Assembly (NCBI GenBank): GCA_030704615.1
Contig: CM060731.1
Coordinates: 92,300,756 to 92,360,755 of the forward strand
Reading direction: 5' to 3'
Length of the DNA stretch: 60,000 nucleotides
Source: Takakia lepidozioides
Lineage: Eukaryota > Streptophyta > Takakiopsida > Takakiales > Takakiaceae
Part shown: piece after piece, positions 10,080 through 22,600 of the stretch
Layout: every line of letters begins with the position of its first letter
Numbering within the stretch: the stretch's first letter is position 1
Translations under genes and position numbers: made by a program
The notes under the pieces: model-generated
The model's input: the letters and a program-made list of their open reading frames with translations, nothing else
Databases searched by the model: none
Told to the model about the DNA's origin: nothing

Positions 10080-10835
10080 ACTATGAAACATTTATTCGTT
10101 TCTTGTCCCTTTGTTTCCGTTGTCTGGAATAGAGTTGCTCTTTTTTATAGCACCTCGGGAAGGAATTTCCCTAGGCAAGCCTCTCTCATTCTTCTCAATT
10201 TCCATAATGATGCTGTTTGGTCCGGCTGCCCAATCTGGGCAGCACTCCGTGCTCATGTCCTGTTGCATATCTGGAAAATTCGATGCTCCTCTCTATTTGA
10301 AGGCATGATGCCCAATGTTAGAGTGTTTCTATTTAGTGCTGACTCAGATTTGCAGTTTGAAGCTCAGAAAGCCTAGGAGATGGTGGTTGCAGCTTTTCAC
10401 AGATGCACAGAAGACATGAGACGACAACTACTCGCTCGTTTTGACTTGACTTGGGAAAAGGGAGGCATCTTCTGCACCAGAGTTGTCGAACTGTGAGTTA
10501 CGTGGAGCAACACCTTCCCTGCATGCTGGGAGTTCGCATAGTGCAAAGTTTTTCCCTCTGATGGAGACGAGCTAGAGGTCAATTGGCGCCATAAACACGC
10601 AACTTTAGAAAAACTAGATCTAGGGTTCATCTCTTTCTCGAACCTTATAAGAGGAAGCGCGGGAGCTTCTAATTCCCTTCTCTTTCTTGTCTCATAGTTT
10701 CTTCAATAGGCCCTACTTTTATGAACTCTGGTTGCTGAGGAGTGTCTCATCTGTTGGTCTTGTATGGCTAATCCGCAAGGTTATTTTTTCCTGTACCAAA
10801 TTACAGGGCCTTCTCGACCCTTTCAAGAAAAAATA
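10080..10835 (+). pseudogene. LINE 3' end with zf-RVT region
   Basis: The plus strand reads ETMKHLFVSCPFVSVVWNRV, the family-typical end of the LINE zf-RVT region (ET..HLF..CPF...W). It continues to a TAG at 10373 and, in the same frame past it, to a TGA near 10495 (MVVAAFHRCTEDMRRQLLAR). About 340 bp of 3' UTR follow, ending in an A-rich tail at about 10824-10842. Upstream frames are broken. It is a 5'-truncated dead copy. Confidence 0.75.
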
Positions 10836-10842
10836 AAAATAA

Positions 10843-13800
10843 GACATACATATAATATACATATAACGGCCTCTATAAGCACTGACTCTTGGTGGTTATG
10901 TTTTCCACCCTTTCTAAATATACAAGGTTTCTGTCCCTGCTTTTCCCCTGTTTAAAAAAAGTAAAAAAATAAAAAATAAAAAATGGATAATTGTCCACAA
11001 ATACCTGCAACTACATGGCAAGTAACTTTCCATGTCAGCAACTAACTTATTTCTTTCGCCCTCCAACCCTCCAAGCTGCCAGGTTAGTGGTTCACAAGCT
11101 CATGTCTTAAATTAATAGAGGTTATATAAAGTTAATTACTCCTTTGTGCTGTGAAAGTTCCCTGTTAAATTATATTTATTTTAATTACTAGATATATGTG
11201 TAGTTAATTTTCATCATTTCTCATCATTCCGTTTATTACAGTTTACCCTTGCTGTCTCTCCATGTGGTGTGGACTAGGTGGGGCTAAATAAGAGAGATTA
11301 TTTTACCTTGATGTATGAACACCTTATGGCTAGTGGTACAAATTTGCATTTAAGTGTGAAGTGTGAACCCTTGAAAAAATACAGCTAATTTATTTAACAT
11401 AGCTGCGGCCAAGATAGCCACGGCAATGTTAGCCTCTTACCTCATGTGTGAACAGGCCCTAAACCCAACTTTGTTCTTGACATATTGGCCAATGAGTAAA
11501 TTTCTTTCAAAATGTGGATTGTTCGCGTAGTTCCCCAATAATGCATACGGGCCAAGGCTGGAGTGACCAATTCTCAAATGAGAGTATTTTTATTACTATA
11601 TCTATAACTGGCAAAGTCTAAAAAGTAATCAAGCGAACTGGGCGAATGGGATGATTTTAGGGGATTCGTTGTGTCGAGCGTGATTGGCCCGTGGGAGACT
11701 AACACATGTCAATCGTGGAGCAATGGCCAAGTCAAAGTAGTGAGCGGAAGTGTCCACAAAATACTCTGCCAGTATTGGATGGTCCAGATTGCATGATTGA
11801 GGGAATGTTGAGCACCGGCAAATTACATATGTATGGGCATGGACTGATTTGAGAGTGAGATCCAGCACATTTGTGAGTATCTCACTCACCTTTGGAGAGC
11901 TGTACATATGTATGTGTCAATCCTGTAGCAACAAAATACCATTTCTCACACAAGGGCTACATGAAATGAAATGAGATTAGAGGTGTAAGGGTAGTAGCAT
12001 TGTTCTCCGTGATGGCCACCTACAAGAGTTGCCTGGGCAGGCTGGTTGCCTGCCCAAAACAAAGAGACCCAAAAGCAGAGGTGCAGAGACAAGGGCGTCA
12101 TAAAGTAGTCTACTTTACTTGGGGATTCTCTATATCCCCCTTTTTCTCCTTTCCTTCACCTTTGATGCGTGTCATATACTTGTTACCACATGAAATTCAG
12201 TAATTGACAGACCTCCAATTCCTGATGTATGGCCTATCAAGGTTGGAACAAATCTTGCACAGGGAGGGATAGCATAGTAATATTATTATTTTCTTACTTT
12301 TGGTAGCTTTGTAAAGAGCATGGTATGCCCTTTGAGGGACGTGCATTTTGGCATTAATGTATCAGAGGAGGTTTAACTCCCTTACCCATCCTCTTTCCTG
12401 TTGTCTGACCTTCTTCGGGCAGTACGGTAGTTGATACTAGCGTAATTTGATTTCCTTTTGTTGGCTCTCTTGTGGAGAGAGACTTTGGGGAGACATGCAA
12501 GTCAATGGAGAAAATGTGGTCAAAGTACCTTACATGTGCTGAATCATGCTCCCTAGTCTTACCTTCCTCTTATGTTGTGCCCAAGCAAAGCAAGAGAGCC
12601 AATTGCCGTTTGAGGCTTGTTAGTATATCTAGCTCCATTATATTTTGTTTCTCCTCTTGGGTACATACTACAGTTTCACCCATTTGTAGCCTAGCAGGCG
12701 AAGACGGGTGCACGTGAAAGGTTGGAATGATTTGGGGGTCTCCTGTTAGGTTGTAGAGCGATGGCAAGGCAGGAAGTCCAGCCTAGGATTGTTGTTGCTG
12801 CAATCCGTGAGGACCCACCATGGTAAGGGACATGATAAGGGAGCGCACATACTTCGGAATACTTTCCATTATTGTTGTATTGTTCAAATTATAGCAATCG
12901 CTTACATGATTGGAACAACACCAAACTCTAACTGGTTCTGGGCTCGAATCTACAGATCCTAATGTTGGAGCCAATGTTGCAACTGCCTTATTCTGATTTT
13001 GCGTTGTATATGGAAGTCAACTTCATTCATTAGGGTAGAAACTAGGGTGCGCAGAGCAGAGCATTCAGCATGAGCAAGTGTGATGGCAGGGGGGCGATAC
13101 AGAGCGAGCGGGAGAGACGCAAATGGAGAGAGCAACACGCTACCGGAAGGCAGAGACAGAAAGCTGGTCGGTAAAGTTGGTAACACGCGTCCGGTCAAAA
13201 ACGGGCCACGACTTTACCACGGCTATTACACCGAGGTGGGGTCCGTCCCATGTGACCCGCCCCGCCTGCCTGCCCATGTGTGTGCGTCCTCCCTCGCTGC
13301 TAATCCGTTTTGCTCCTCTCTCCCCGCACCCTTTTTCCTGCACTCCTCTCCTGCCTAAGCCTTGTCTCCTTCCAAGACCTGCTGTGTCTCTCTGGTCGCT
13401 TCCCATCGGGCTGTTCCCGAACCGTCCTGTCCTACTGTGATCGTGGTTGTGTCTGTTCGTGGCATTCGTTGATCTTTGTCTAGACTATTACTTTCAAGAG
13501 TCTTAATTTCTGTTTTGTCTTTCATGTATCCATTCTGTTACTCCTCTTTTGTTCCATTTTCTCCTGACATTGCAGCGGCGTTCCTGTGCTCCCCGAAGTA
13601 GAGGTCTATAATTGATGAGGTAATTGAGGGAGGAGGGTAAAGTGAAGCTAACGCGTTTGGGTGATTGCACATCTGAAGGGGGGGAGAGGGGAAGCCTGAT
13701 CTGGATCATCTATCGAGGAAAGGGTGAGTTCTATTTCTGTGTAAGGGAGGGGGAGTCCTTCACCGATAGAGGAGACATCGGGATGGATTAGACGTTGTTT

Positions 13801-13880
13801 GATCTATAACCAGTGCAGAGAGTTAACACTGTCTGCACACATCGTACAAGACATCTACGCTTAACTAGATCTGTATGAGT
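10843..13880. other. Intergenic region upstream of the FLZ gene
   Basis: I see no convincing coding region. Short ORFs at 11629-11907 and 12472-12767 match nothing recognised. The pyrimidine-rich stretch at 13280-13440 and the sequence up to 13962 could be the promoter, 5' leader and possibly a 5' UTR intron of the FLZ gene, but no defined signal proves it. Confidence 0.4.
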
Positions 13881-13962
13881 TGTGTATAAGTGGGAGAAGT
13901 ACTGCAGTCAGGGAAAGACGTACAGGTGCAGGGGAGGGGAAGGTGAGAGCGGTTTAGGAAAT

Positions 13963-15346
13963 ATGCCTGGAAAGAGGCCTCGTCCTCTCAGGCGCACGTC
14001 AAGCGTGTCTTTGTTAGGATCGGAATCGTTTGCCCTTGAATGCTCTCCGTTGCCTGAACATCCCAAGGAGAAATTGAAGCCTACTCATAAAGAACCAGTA
14101 CCTTGTGCCCCCCGACTAGTCATTGGGTTCAATCCGAAGCCTAACCCAGAGGCTCAAATCGCCTCACAGAATGTCATCTCTTCCAAAATCACTTTTCCAA
14201 TACTTACTTCTCCGACCGGAAGCCATGAGAAGCAGGCTGGATCTCCCCGCTCAGGCCTTGAAAGCTTACTCTCCGTACCACGGCCATGGGAAAGAAAAGA
14301 GGTCGAAGGAGTGGGGCTTGGCATTGTGGCTGCCTTGCATGTTGCGACATCCGGTGTTGGGCAGGAGGAGAGGGTTACTGTGAAAGTTGTGACCAATCCA
14401 GAGGGAGACATCGCACATCCGTCTACGGAAGAGCGCGGTCATTCCTCGAAGAGTTGCCAACCAGTGTCCTCTCAACATCCTCGGAAGCAGAGCTATCCAA
14501 TTCCCATTCAAGTGCGAGGCACGAGCCCTAGCTCTCGCACCCGACTTACTCACCATCTGTCATCACATCAACCCTCTGGCATCCAACAGCCACCTTTGTT
14601 TGGGGATGAAGGGCAAGGAAGGACTCACCAGACTACTCGTCCAGTGCAGGCGTGGTTGCAGCAAACAGATTCTGAGGTGGACAGACATGACACTTTTTTG
14701 CTAGGGCCGTCACCAGTATCAAGAGAGATCGTTACGGCAATGACAGCGGCTGCGTCTTCAGCTGTCCATTTCCTCGATGCATGCTATTTCTGCAAGCGGC
14801 ACCTTGGAGAAGGCAAGGACATTTACATGTACAGGTAGAAGACACTTGCCAACCTATTTAAGGATCAACAATCTTGAAGTTGTTTCAGTGTGGACATTGG
14901 GTTTTGTAGAGAAGATAACAGTTTTGACGGGAGGTAGTTGCAGGCTCGATAGGGCTGTCAGAGTGCCGGAAAATCACTTACATGTAGTAATATGTATGTT
15001 TTCTGCATTTCTTGATTCTGATGCCAACACTGGTCTCCACATAAGCTATTGAACGTGAAGGATCTGACGTTGTACCGAGAAGGTGAACCAGGTTCCATGT
15101 GTTGCGGTTTCAGTGAACTAGTGTGGGTGTTCTGGACCAATGAGTGCTGCTAATGTATGGCCCATGACCTTCCGCAGAGGTGATAAGGCCTTCTGTAGTC
15201 CCGAATGCCGAGCTCAACAAATTTTGTTGGACGACCGGCGGGAGAATTGTTCAGCAGCAGCGCTGAAGGCAGGCCCTGGTACACCTTCACGCCATGCCAG
15301 CCATCGTAGTCGTGTTGTACCAGCTGGCACAGTAGCGGCAGCGTGA
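13963..15346 (+). CDS. FLZ: FCS-like zinc finger (FLZ, DUF581) protein, two exons
   Basis: Exons 13963-14834 and 15178-15346 join in frame (TACAG/GTAGAA to CCGCAG/AGGTGA restores Arg) into about 346 residues. The N-terminus MPGKRPRPLRRTSSVSLLG is typical of the family (GKRPR..mRRTTS). The middle is Ser/Pro-rich and looks disordered. The C-terminal FLZ domain spans the intron: FLDACYFCKRHLGEGKDIYM then RGDKAFCSPECRAQQILLDD, with the CX2C and CX3C zinc ligands and the conserved DIYMYRGD link intact. FLZ proteins are land-plant adaptors that bind SnRK1 kinase subunits in energy and stress signalling; that role is family knowledge. The open frame extends upstream to about 13882, but 13963 is its first ATG. 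An Ala-rich tail follows the domain. It is convergent with the ACCase gene. Which family member it is cannot be told. Confidence 0.88.
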
Positions 15347-16802
15347 CATCAGGGATTGGAGCAGGAGATCGCGATGGGAGGTCTTAAGAGGAGGAAGTAG
15401 TGCGCGGTGGGGGGTCAGATGAGTCGTTGTTTTGTACAGAAGAAAAGAAGTGGATGCGGATGCGTCTGCTTCTCCCGCAGCCGAACTTGTCGGAGGAATC
15501 GGGGAGTGCCCTGTCCAGAGTTGTAAAGCAATCAAGCGGCTTTACCGATGAAATCCGATGGAGAGCGACAGAGTGTGGGATCCTTTTGACACAGGATAGA
15601 TACCCATAAGGTTGTAACATGGCGGTGTAGATTTGTAGGACCTTATTTTTTTCTCTCATATTCGCAAGGGCCCTCCTGGAGAGACTCGCTGTACAGTGAG
15701 AATGCGCAGTCTTACCGATACCTCAGATCTTCAGCCGATGGGATAACATAAACGCCGCTTAGGATCGGCTGCTTGCAACGGTTTTCCGCGAGTAACGATG
15801 TAGCACGTTATATATCAAGGGATACTGTGCCCTTACGGTGGGTGGTGTAGTGCAGTCATGTGTTTGATGCAAAGCTCCAGTTACCCTTGTTACCTGTGAT
15901 TCTCAACTGGTTGTGTCATAGCATGCCAAATAGTTGGACAGTCCAACCCTTTTGTACGTAGATAGTGGGAGGCGAGTTTGGCTCTCCTCGAGCGCCCACT
16001 CGCAGCCGCTGAATTTGCGAACGAAGTTGGAAGCACGAGGTGTAGGGAGATACATAGCGAAGCAAAAACTAATGTGTGTTCTGGAAAGTGGACTAATCTG
16101 TGTTATGGGGCTCTGAACATTTTTCTCCCCACCTATTTATATTAATAAGTTGAATTTCTCAAATGAACGCTTCCAACCATAAGCTTTTGATTGCAAGGCA
16201 ATAAATTGTTATTATATAGGAAACGATATAAGATAACATTTCCACTGATGATATTTGCTGCCTATGTGCAGAAAGTATGTAAACCATTTATTCAGTGTGC
16301 ATTTGTTATTTTTAGAAATTGGAAAAAGTGTGGTGAGATAATAATATGCAACATCAACTTGTAAAAAACATCTGCAATTACTCCACTCTTGGTAAAAGTT
16401 TTGCATAAAGGATAAAGTTTCTTTAACGTCTGATAAATTTTGCATAGATAATTCCGAAGTTGGCATCACTTCTCACATACTCAACTAACCACTACATTCC
16501 TGCAACTGCATTTCATGTAATGTATACTCTCATCTACTATGATACTGTTAAGTGTCAACAAGTGTAGAAACTTTTGGAACACCATCAAATAAGGCAAACT
16601 CACCTATTACCTAGAAATAGCTTAAATGTCCCACAACACAACTGGACTGGTGGTAAGGATTTCTCTCATCTTCAGCTGTACTGATCACAAGCGTATCATG
16701 CTTTTCCTATCACGCTTGCCTCATACGCTACCATGAAAGAGCTGTGAAAACCTTGAGGAATTGAATAAATGAGACAAGTACCCTCATCAGTGTACTTGCT
16801 TC
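15347..16802. other. Convergent intergenic region (3' UTRs of FLZ and ACCase)
   Basis: No further coding region was recognised between the FLZ stop and the ACCase stop. Both 3' UTRs should lie here. AT-rich sequence with AATAA-like motifs occurs around 16140-16320, but no polyadenylation site can be assigned with confidence. Confidence 0.45.
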
Positions 16803-19608
16803 TTACAAGTGGGCCCCCCTCTCCAGCCCAGTGCCGCTACTATCAACCAAAGCTGAATCAAGTGCTTGCTTCAGTTGCTCCACCAGTTCTGCCCGGCTCA
16901 ACGGATCCACCTGTCACAATTCATCACACACTTTATAAGACTCAAAGTTATCTGTCTGTCTGCCCCATCCACATGGGGTGAGGCCCCCTATGCAAAAGAA
17001 AATTTCCCCGGAAGACTTAAATGGGTACTTTTCTATGCTCTCCAACAGCCTTGAGGCTACAGCAACCAAGGACTTCATTATTTTCTGCTCTGTCTGTGTC
17101 CCCCTGAATACCCTCTGAACCAAAAACTTCTTTCCTCTCCATGCATGTCATGGATGTCTTTGTCCTCTAACATGCTACAGGAGTCCCCCAGCCACCTATC
17201 CGCCACTTCCTTCCCCTCTCCCTTCTTTATCTCTCTCGCCCCTCTCTCCTTTCTGTCACCGCAGACAATTCGAGGGGAACTCACTGAACGGAGCAGAGCA
17301 AACAATCCCTGAGGCAGTGCTTTAATGCCGGCTACTGAGGATCCCATAGCCACCAGCTGCTTAGCCAAACGATCTTGTCTGAGTCGCTGTAAGTGCTCCT
17401 CCAACCCCTGGGGGTTGTTAGCCCAAGCCAAGAATGTTATGTCGTCTTTCCAGTGCTGCCCCTGGTGAGCGACACCCCACTCTACCTTAGCTGATGAATA
17501 CCAGTCCTTCACAAGGTCCAGTGCGGCGCTGTGAGAGAGCTCCTCACCAGCAGCATCTTGGACTTCCTGGATGAGGCTTTCTTCTGCTAGCCTTCGCTTC
17601 AATCGCTGGTGGAAAAATGACCGGGACTTGCCCCAGTCAACCACCTGCAGAGAAGAGGCATATAGCACATGTTCATGAATTCGGCAAACAAACAACTTAA
17701 TAATTGAATAGGCTAATACATATGAGCATCAGCCAAGGGTCATATGTTTCATGATAAATAAGTATGCAACTTGAGAATACAGTTTAACGAACTGACCTCC
17801 TTAATCACACCCTTGGCTGCCATTCGACTAGAAGTGTCATGCAGTTCAGCAAAGCGGATAGCAATCTGCTTATAGATTGGAAGAAGCTGTTTCTCGCGTG
17901 CTTTGATTTGTTGCTGGATTGACTCTGTAACACCTAAGGCTGCCCCCCCTGCTACCGAACCTTGCAACTGCTGTCTCAACCTGCTTAACTCGGGGTCCAA
18001 GCGATGCATACACTCTAGGAGTTCACGCATCCGGAACTTGATTTCTATCATCCCCTCTGGTTCCAAGACCCCGCCTTTCGCAGTTCTCTCAGCATACATC
18101 TCCACTTTGTTAGCATTGATTTTGCTGTCCACTACCACCCAAGCCCCTCCACGAAGCTCCCCCATTTTGGGGATAAATACAAACACTGGTTGCAGGTATG
18201 TCCTCAGGTGTTCCACAATCATAGAGCCTGCCTGCAAGATCCCCTCAAAAAGGTCGCGTTGCCCTCCAGAAAATCCCCTCCAGTTTGCCAGTATGAAGAG
18301 AGGGAGTCCCTCCTTGTTGAAGTCGATCAATGCCTGCGCAGTTTTTTGTGCTGAGTCAGGGAACCAGACCTGGCCTGCTTGAGGAACCACCCTCTCATGG
18401 GAATCTGGCTGCCCAGGGTCTGCTGGAATCCTCTGTGTCACCGTCTGTGTCTCGACAGCCACTATTCCTACTGGAATACCTCCCAGTCTGGCACGTCCAG
18501 TCACCACAGTTTGGGCCCACCCCTCAAGAGTCTCCGTGAAGCTTCCCTTGTCAAATATACCCCCCAACCACTTGCCATTGCTGTTGAGTCCTCGTATGGC
18601 TGCTCTGGGGTCACATGCTGTCTCTGGATTGTACTCCACAGGCCTTTCTGGGGAATCTACTGGTTTTAGATATGGAAGTGGCCCACCCCCAAAAGATGGC
18701 ACATAGCTCAGCCACTTCAATATGGCAGAAATCCCTTCAAGATCATCTGCCACTGTGACATGAACAACACCATTCACTGCCATAACCTTTGGCCCACCTA
18801 GCTGCATGTGAGAACTATAAACCTCTCTCCCCAGCAACTTGTTCAGAGCTGAAAACCCAGTCAGTATGATAGGCTGATCTAATCTCTGAATGCATCTCAT
18901 GCCCAGGCGAGCAAGATAAGCACCGATCCCAACCGTTCTTCCTGTCACATAGGTGAGCGTAAAGGTCTCCCGATAAGCTCGTGAGAATGCACCAGCAATT
19001 GCCCCACTCCCAGAAAGATTCTCAACCCCAAGTCCATCCTCCTTCCCCACAACATCATCAATAACCCACCTCACCTCACCAGAATCTAGCTTCAGCTCAT
19101 GAGCGATGACTGAGGAAGATAGCTGCTGGTGGTCCTCTGGTGTCAGGTACAAATACTGGAACCCCCTGTCTGGCAAAGTCTCTTCCGACCATCCAACCCG
19201 GAAACAGGCCCGGACCTCTTCTGCGACCCCAATTCGAGCACCAGAATTTGCTGCCAGATAAATGAGAGGCAGTTTCTCATGACAAGCCAGATCTGTGACT
19301 GCCTTGAAAAAGGCATCTTCTCTAGGACCAAATGAGCCAGCTCCAAAAGTCACGTCATTTGAGACGACCAAAATGGTGCGGCCATCGGGAAATTCAGGGG
19401 TGCAGAGTTGCATCGACCATGCCACCATGCCGACATCATTGCTAGCAATTGGGCGCTCAGTTTCAATCAGTGAGGTGTCCCAGACAGCCTGAGAGTCCGA
19501 AAACACGAGCTCTTTTGCATGGAAAATGGGCTTTTCCAGCCAGTTCCCTTTCACTTCTGATGCTTTGGATGCTTCCCCCCAACACTGGCGCAGTGATGTC
19601 TCAAACAC
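16803..19608 (-). CDS. ACC1: ACCase exons 30-32: carboxyltransferase domain and C-terminus
   Basis: Residues 1541-2299. Exon 30 is unusually long (1812 nt, 604 codons) and holds most of the carboxyltransferase: [100 protein letters not shown] and [20 protein letters not shown]. Exon 31 runs [15 protein letters not shown] to [12 protein letters not shown] and ends at a strong TTCA/GTGAGT donor. Exon 32 gives [17 protein letters not shown], the conserved end of plant ACCases, plus an 18-residue extension. Reading through the last intron instead gives an unrelated 68-residue tail ending at 17078, which I reject. Confidence 0.95.
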
Positions 19609-22600
19609 CTGCATAATTTTCCCAGAATGGCAGTGGCTTTGTCAAACAATTGACTCCAGAAACCAGCCCTAGGGGTTTAAAAGTTCTTTACTCAACTCTT
19701 AGAAACAGAAGAGTTACAGAAGAGCACTGTTCAGATAAAGGAGTCACTGGCCGTCTCCAGCGTGTATGTCAAGCACTCCTCACTCCATAGATACGATAGA
19801 TCTTTTAAGCAGGAATACTGTAAACTAGGCTACCTACCCATGTCTAGCATTGTGTATAAAGAAAATGTATGAGACTAGAGGTTGCAATGGGTCACATACG
19901 AGGGGGAAGTCATAGCCGTATGTTGTATTGTTGCGCCTAGCAGCCAACCTCTTCCGATCAATGGCATCCAATGACTTATATTGAGTAGAAAGTGGCACAC
20001 CATGCAACGGCCCAGGTGCAGAGGTGGAGGGTGAGAGGTAAACCGCTCTGCTTTGGTGTGGGTCTTGGGCTTCTCTATATACCTGCCACCATATTGAAAA
20101 CATCAGTATAGAAAACCAAGCCGTCGCTAGCTCTGCTGTATCCTGAACTGTCCATTTTGAGCTGGGACTCTGATACAATATCTGTTTAATCTCTAAACCT
20201 GCCGACTTGAGAAGATTGTCCTAATGTCCTTGTCCCATCATGACTAAGGACACACTGGACATGGCCCATCTTGCCAGAAGGAGATCCCTTACCATACACT
20301 CTGCTGATTTTCATGCAAGGTACAGTTTGTCACTGATGAAGCTATTTAAATGAACAGAGGAAGAGACAAACACAGACCTGGACAATACAGGTATGGCCTG
20401 TAGGGTTGGAGACAATAACACGCCATGCACCATTGGCAGGCCCCACTTCCTTCAGTCGAACACGGATCTCCCATACTGCAACAGCCAGGCGATGCATGCG
20501 TGCCCCCAGCTTCCTGTATACCTCATGTGCCAGCCCCTCCAGAACCCTCACCATCCTCTCTACATCATTGGTCGCACTCCCATCCTCTTCTCTGCATGGT
20601 GCGCTGTGACCAAGACAGGTCACACATGATTATTGCTTCCATGCTGAAGACAACAATTGACAGCCCTCAAATTTGGGCGAAAATCCAGGTTAGAACTCTG
20701 CAAATCCAATTCCTTGCCATGTTAACAATCATCTACCCAAATTCCAGTCTGAAAGTGGGCAGGAATTATTAAAGATCAAAATACTAAAACTTCGAGACCA
20801 GGATGATCTAAGTGCAAGACTCAAAAGTAAAAAAGAACAGCTCTCATGGATGTCTGACCATGTTCGCTAAGAGGACTCCAGACTTCAATTAGATGGTAAC
20901 CAAACGGCAGAGAAAGATATGCAAGGCAACACTAGATGCTCTTTGAAAGAAGAGACAGAAGAGCCTCATAGTACGAGATCAAATACTGACTGAAAAAGGC
21001 AGAGAACAATTACAACCACCAAAATTGTTCCTTGAGGTAGTTCCACAGCATTCCGAGATATCACACTCTGCCAAATCACCTACCTACAGGCAAGCAAACA
21101 TAACCGGAAGTAGGAAACAGAAGGCATGAAAGCAATACTCAGTCCAGCTCCCCGCCATGAAAAGATGCAACATATAGCACTGGATCAGCAATTTGGGGTC
21201 AGGTTGAAGCTAAGTTACCTGGAAGCCTGGGCAAGATCTCCCAGCTCTTGGGCGCGGAGAATGCAGAGATACATGTGAACATGGTCAGCCCTCCCATTCG
21301 CATCATGAGCAGCTAGCTCCAATTCCTCCAGAGCTCCTTGCAAGGCCTTTGTCACACTTTCTTCTATCCAAGCAATGCCTCGAGTAGCTGACACCACCTC
21401 AGCATCACCCTCCTCCCCACTTTTCGGTTGCCGAACAAGTGCCCTTAAGAACATCCTACGGATGTTGGTCTGCCGGTCGCTGGCCGAGTACATGTGCCAC
21501 TGCCGATCACGGGAAGGTGCATAGCGCATGGTAGTGTAGGCTTTCAACTTGTCCTATGGGAAAAGGCCGCAGAGGAAAACAGGTCAGGCCTGTAGTCAGA
21601 AAATATCAAAGATTGTTGCTAGCTGTGGTTCATGAGAGTTATAGAAGTGTGCATTGCTACCAGTGCTGTGCGGGTCCTGCACCAAAATGATCAATAGCTC
21701 AATGCCCTTCAGTGGGATTGATGATTACCAGCTCAAGGAGGTTCGATAGAGGTGGTTCGACATGGCGCAAAAGGGGCTCTTCTGTGAAGTGATGGACCTC
21801 ATGGGACCAGTGAAAGCAGTGCCGTGTAGGTGCCCGCCCTTCATCCCTCTGTATTATGCAGCTCACAACCCCAACGCCCGAGATTTGCAGCATTGCGCCA
21901 AGGCTCTCCCCCTTAAGTGCTTTTGCCAGTTTGTCCACTCGCTCTTTAGTTTGATCCTCATCCCCACTGAATCCCAACATCCATGATAAAACATGATGTG
22001 TTTAGTACACTACAAAGAATTTCCAAAAGTAGATCTGGTAGACAACAGACATAATTCCATGACAATGGGCTATGACATATCTTGATGCATAGCCCCTGCA
22101 GGGTACCCACTAAAGGCCTTCCAACCCATCCTATTATGGGCCAATCTTTCAGTACCATTTGCAAAGTGGCTGGGAGAAAGAAAGAAAGAAACTTATGCAG
22201 AGACTTGTAGAATTAAGTTATGATGTCCAAGGGAGACCCAAAGAAGTTCTGTGACACAGGAGAGAGACCAAAAGAGAAACTGTAGTTCAGTGGGACCTGA
22301 GAGCCTGTGGAACATAGAGAATGTACTCATAAGACGTTGTTTGCCGTAGCCTTGTGGCCATTGACCTGTGGAACATAGAGAGCGAGAGAGAGAGAGAAGA
22401 GGAAAATTTTACTGCGTCAATGGGAGGCCCAAAAGCCCAAAGAACAACACAGCACAACGGAAGTACTGAAAACTCAAGTGCGGCACAAAGGTGCGAGACA
22501 TGGTGCAAATCGGGTCTATCTTCAGGAGGTGTGTTATCATATCTTCCTTTCCCAATCAGGAAAGTGTGTGGGAAACAACTCTGTAATTGCCCAAAGCCTG

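Noticed and set aside
14266-14556. Minus-strand ORF across the FLZ gene
   Set aside because: Shadow of the FLZ exon 1 coding frame.
17078-17284. Minus-strand coding tail continuing exon 31 to a stop at 17078
   Set aside because: The tail has no family similarity, and a strong donor at 17284 plus the conserved end encoded at 16910-16803 explain the gene better.
17903-18382. 159-codon plus-strand ORF
   Set aside because: Antisense shadow of the ACCase carboxyltransferase exon 30.
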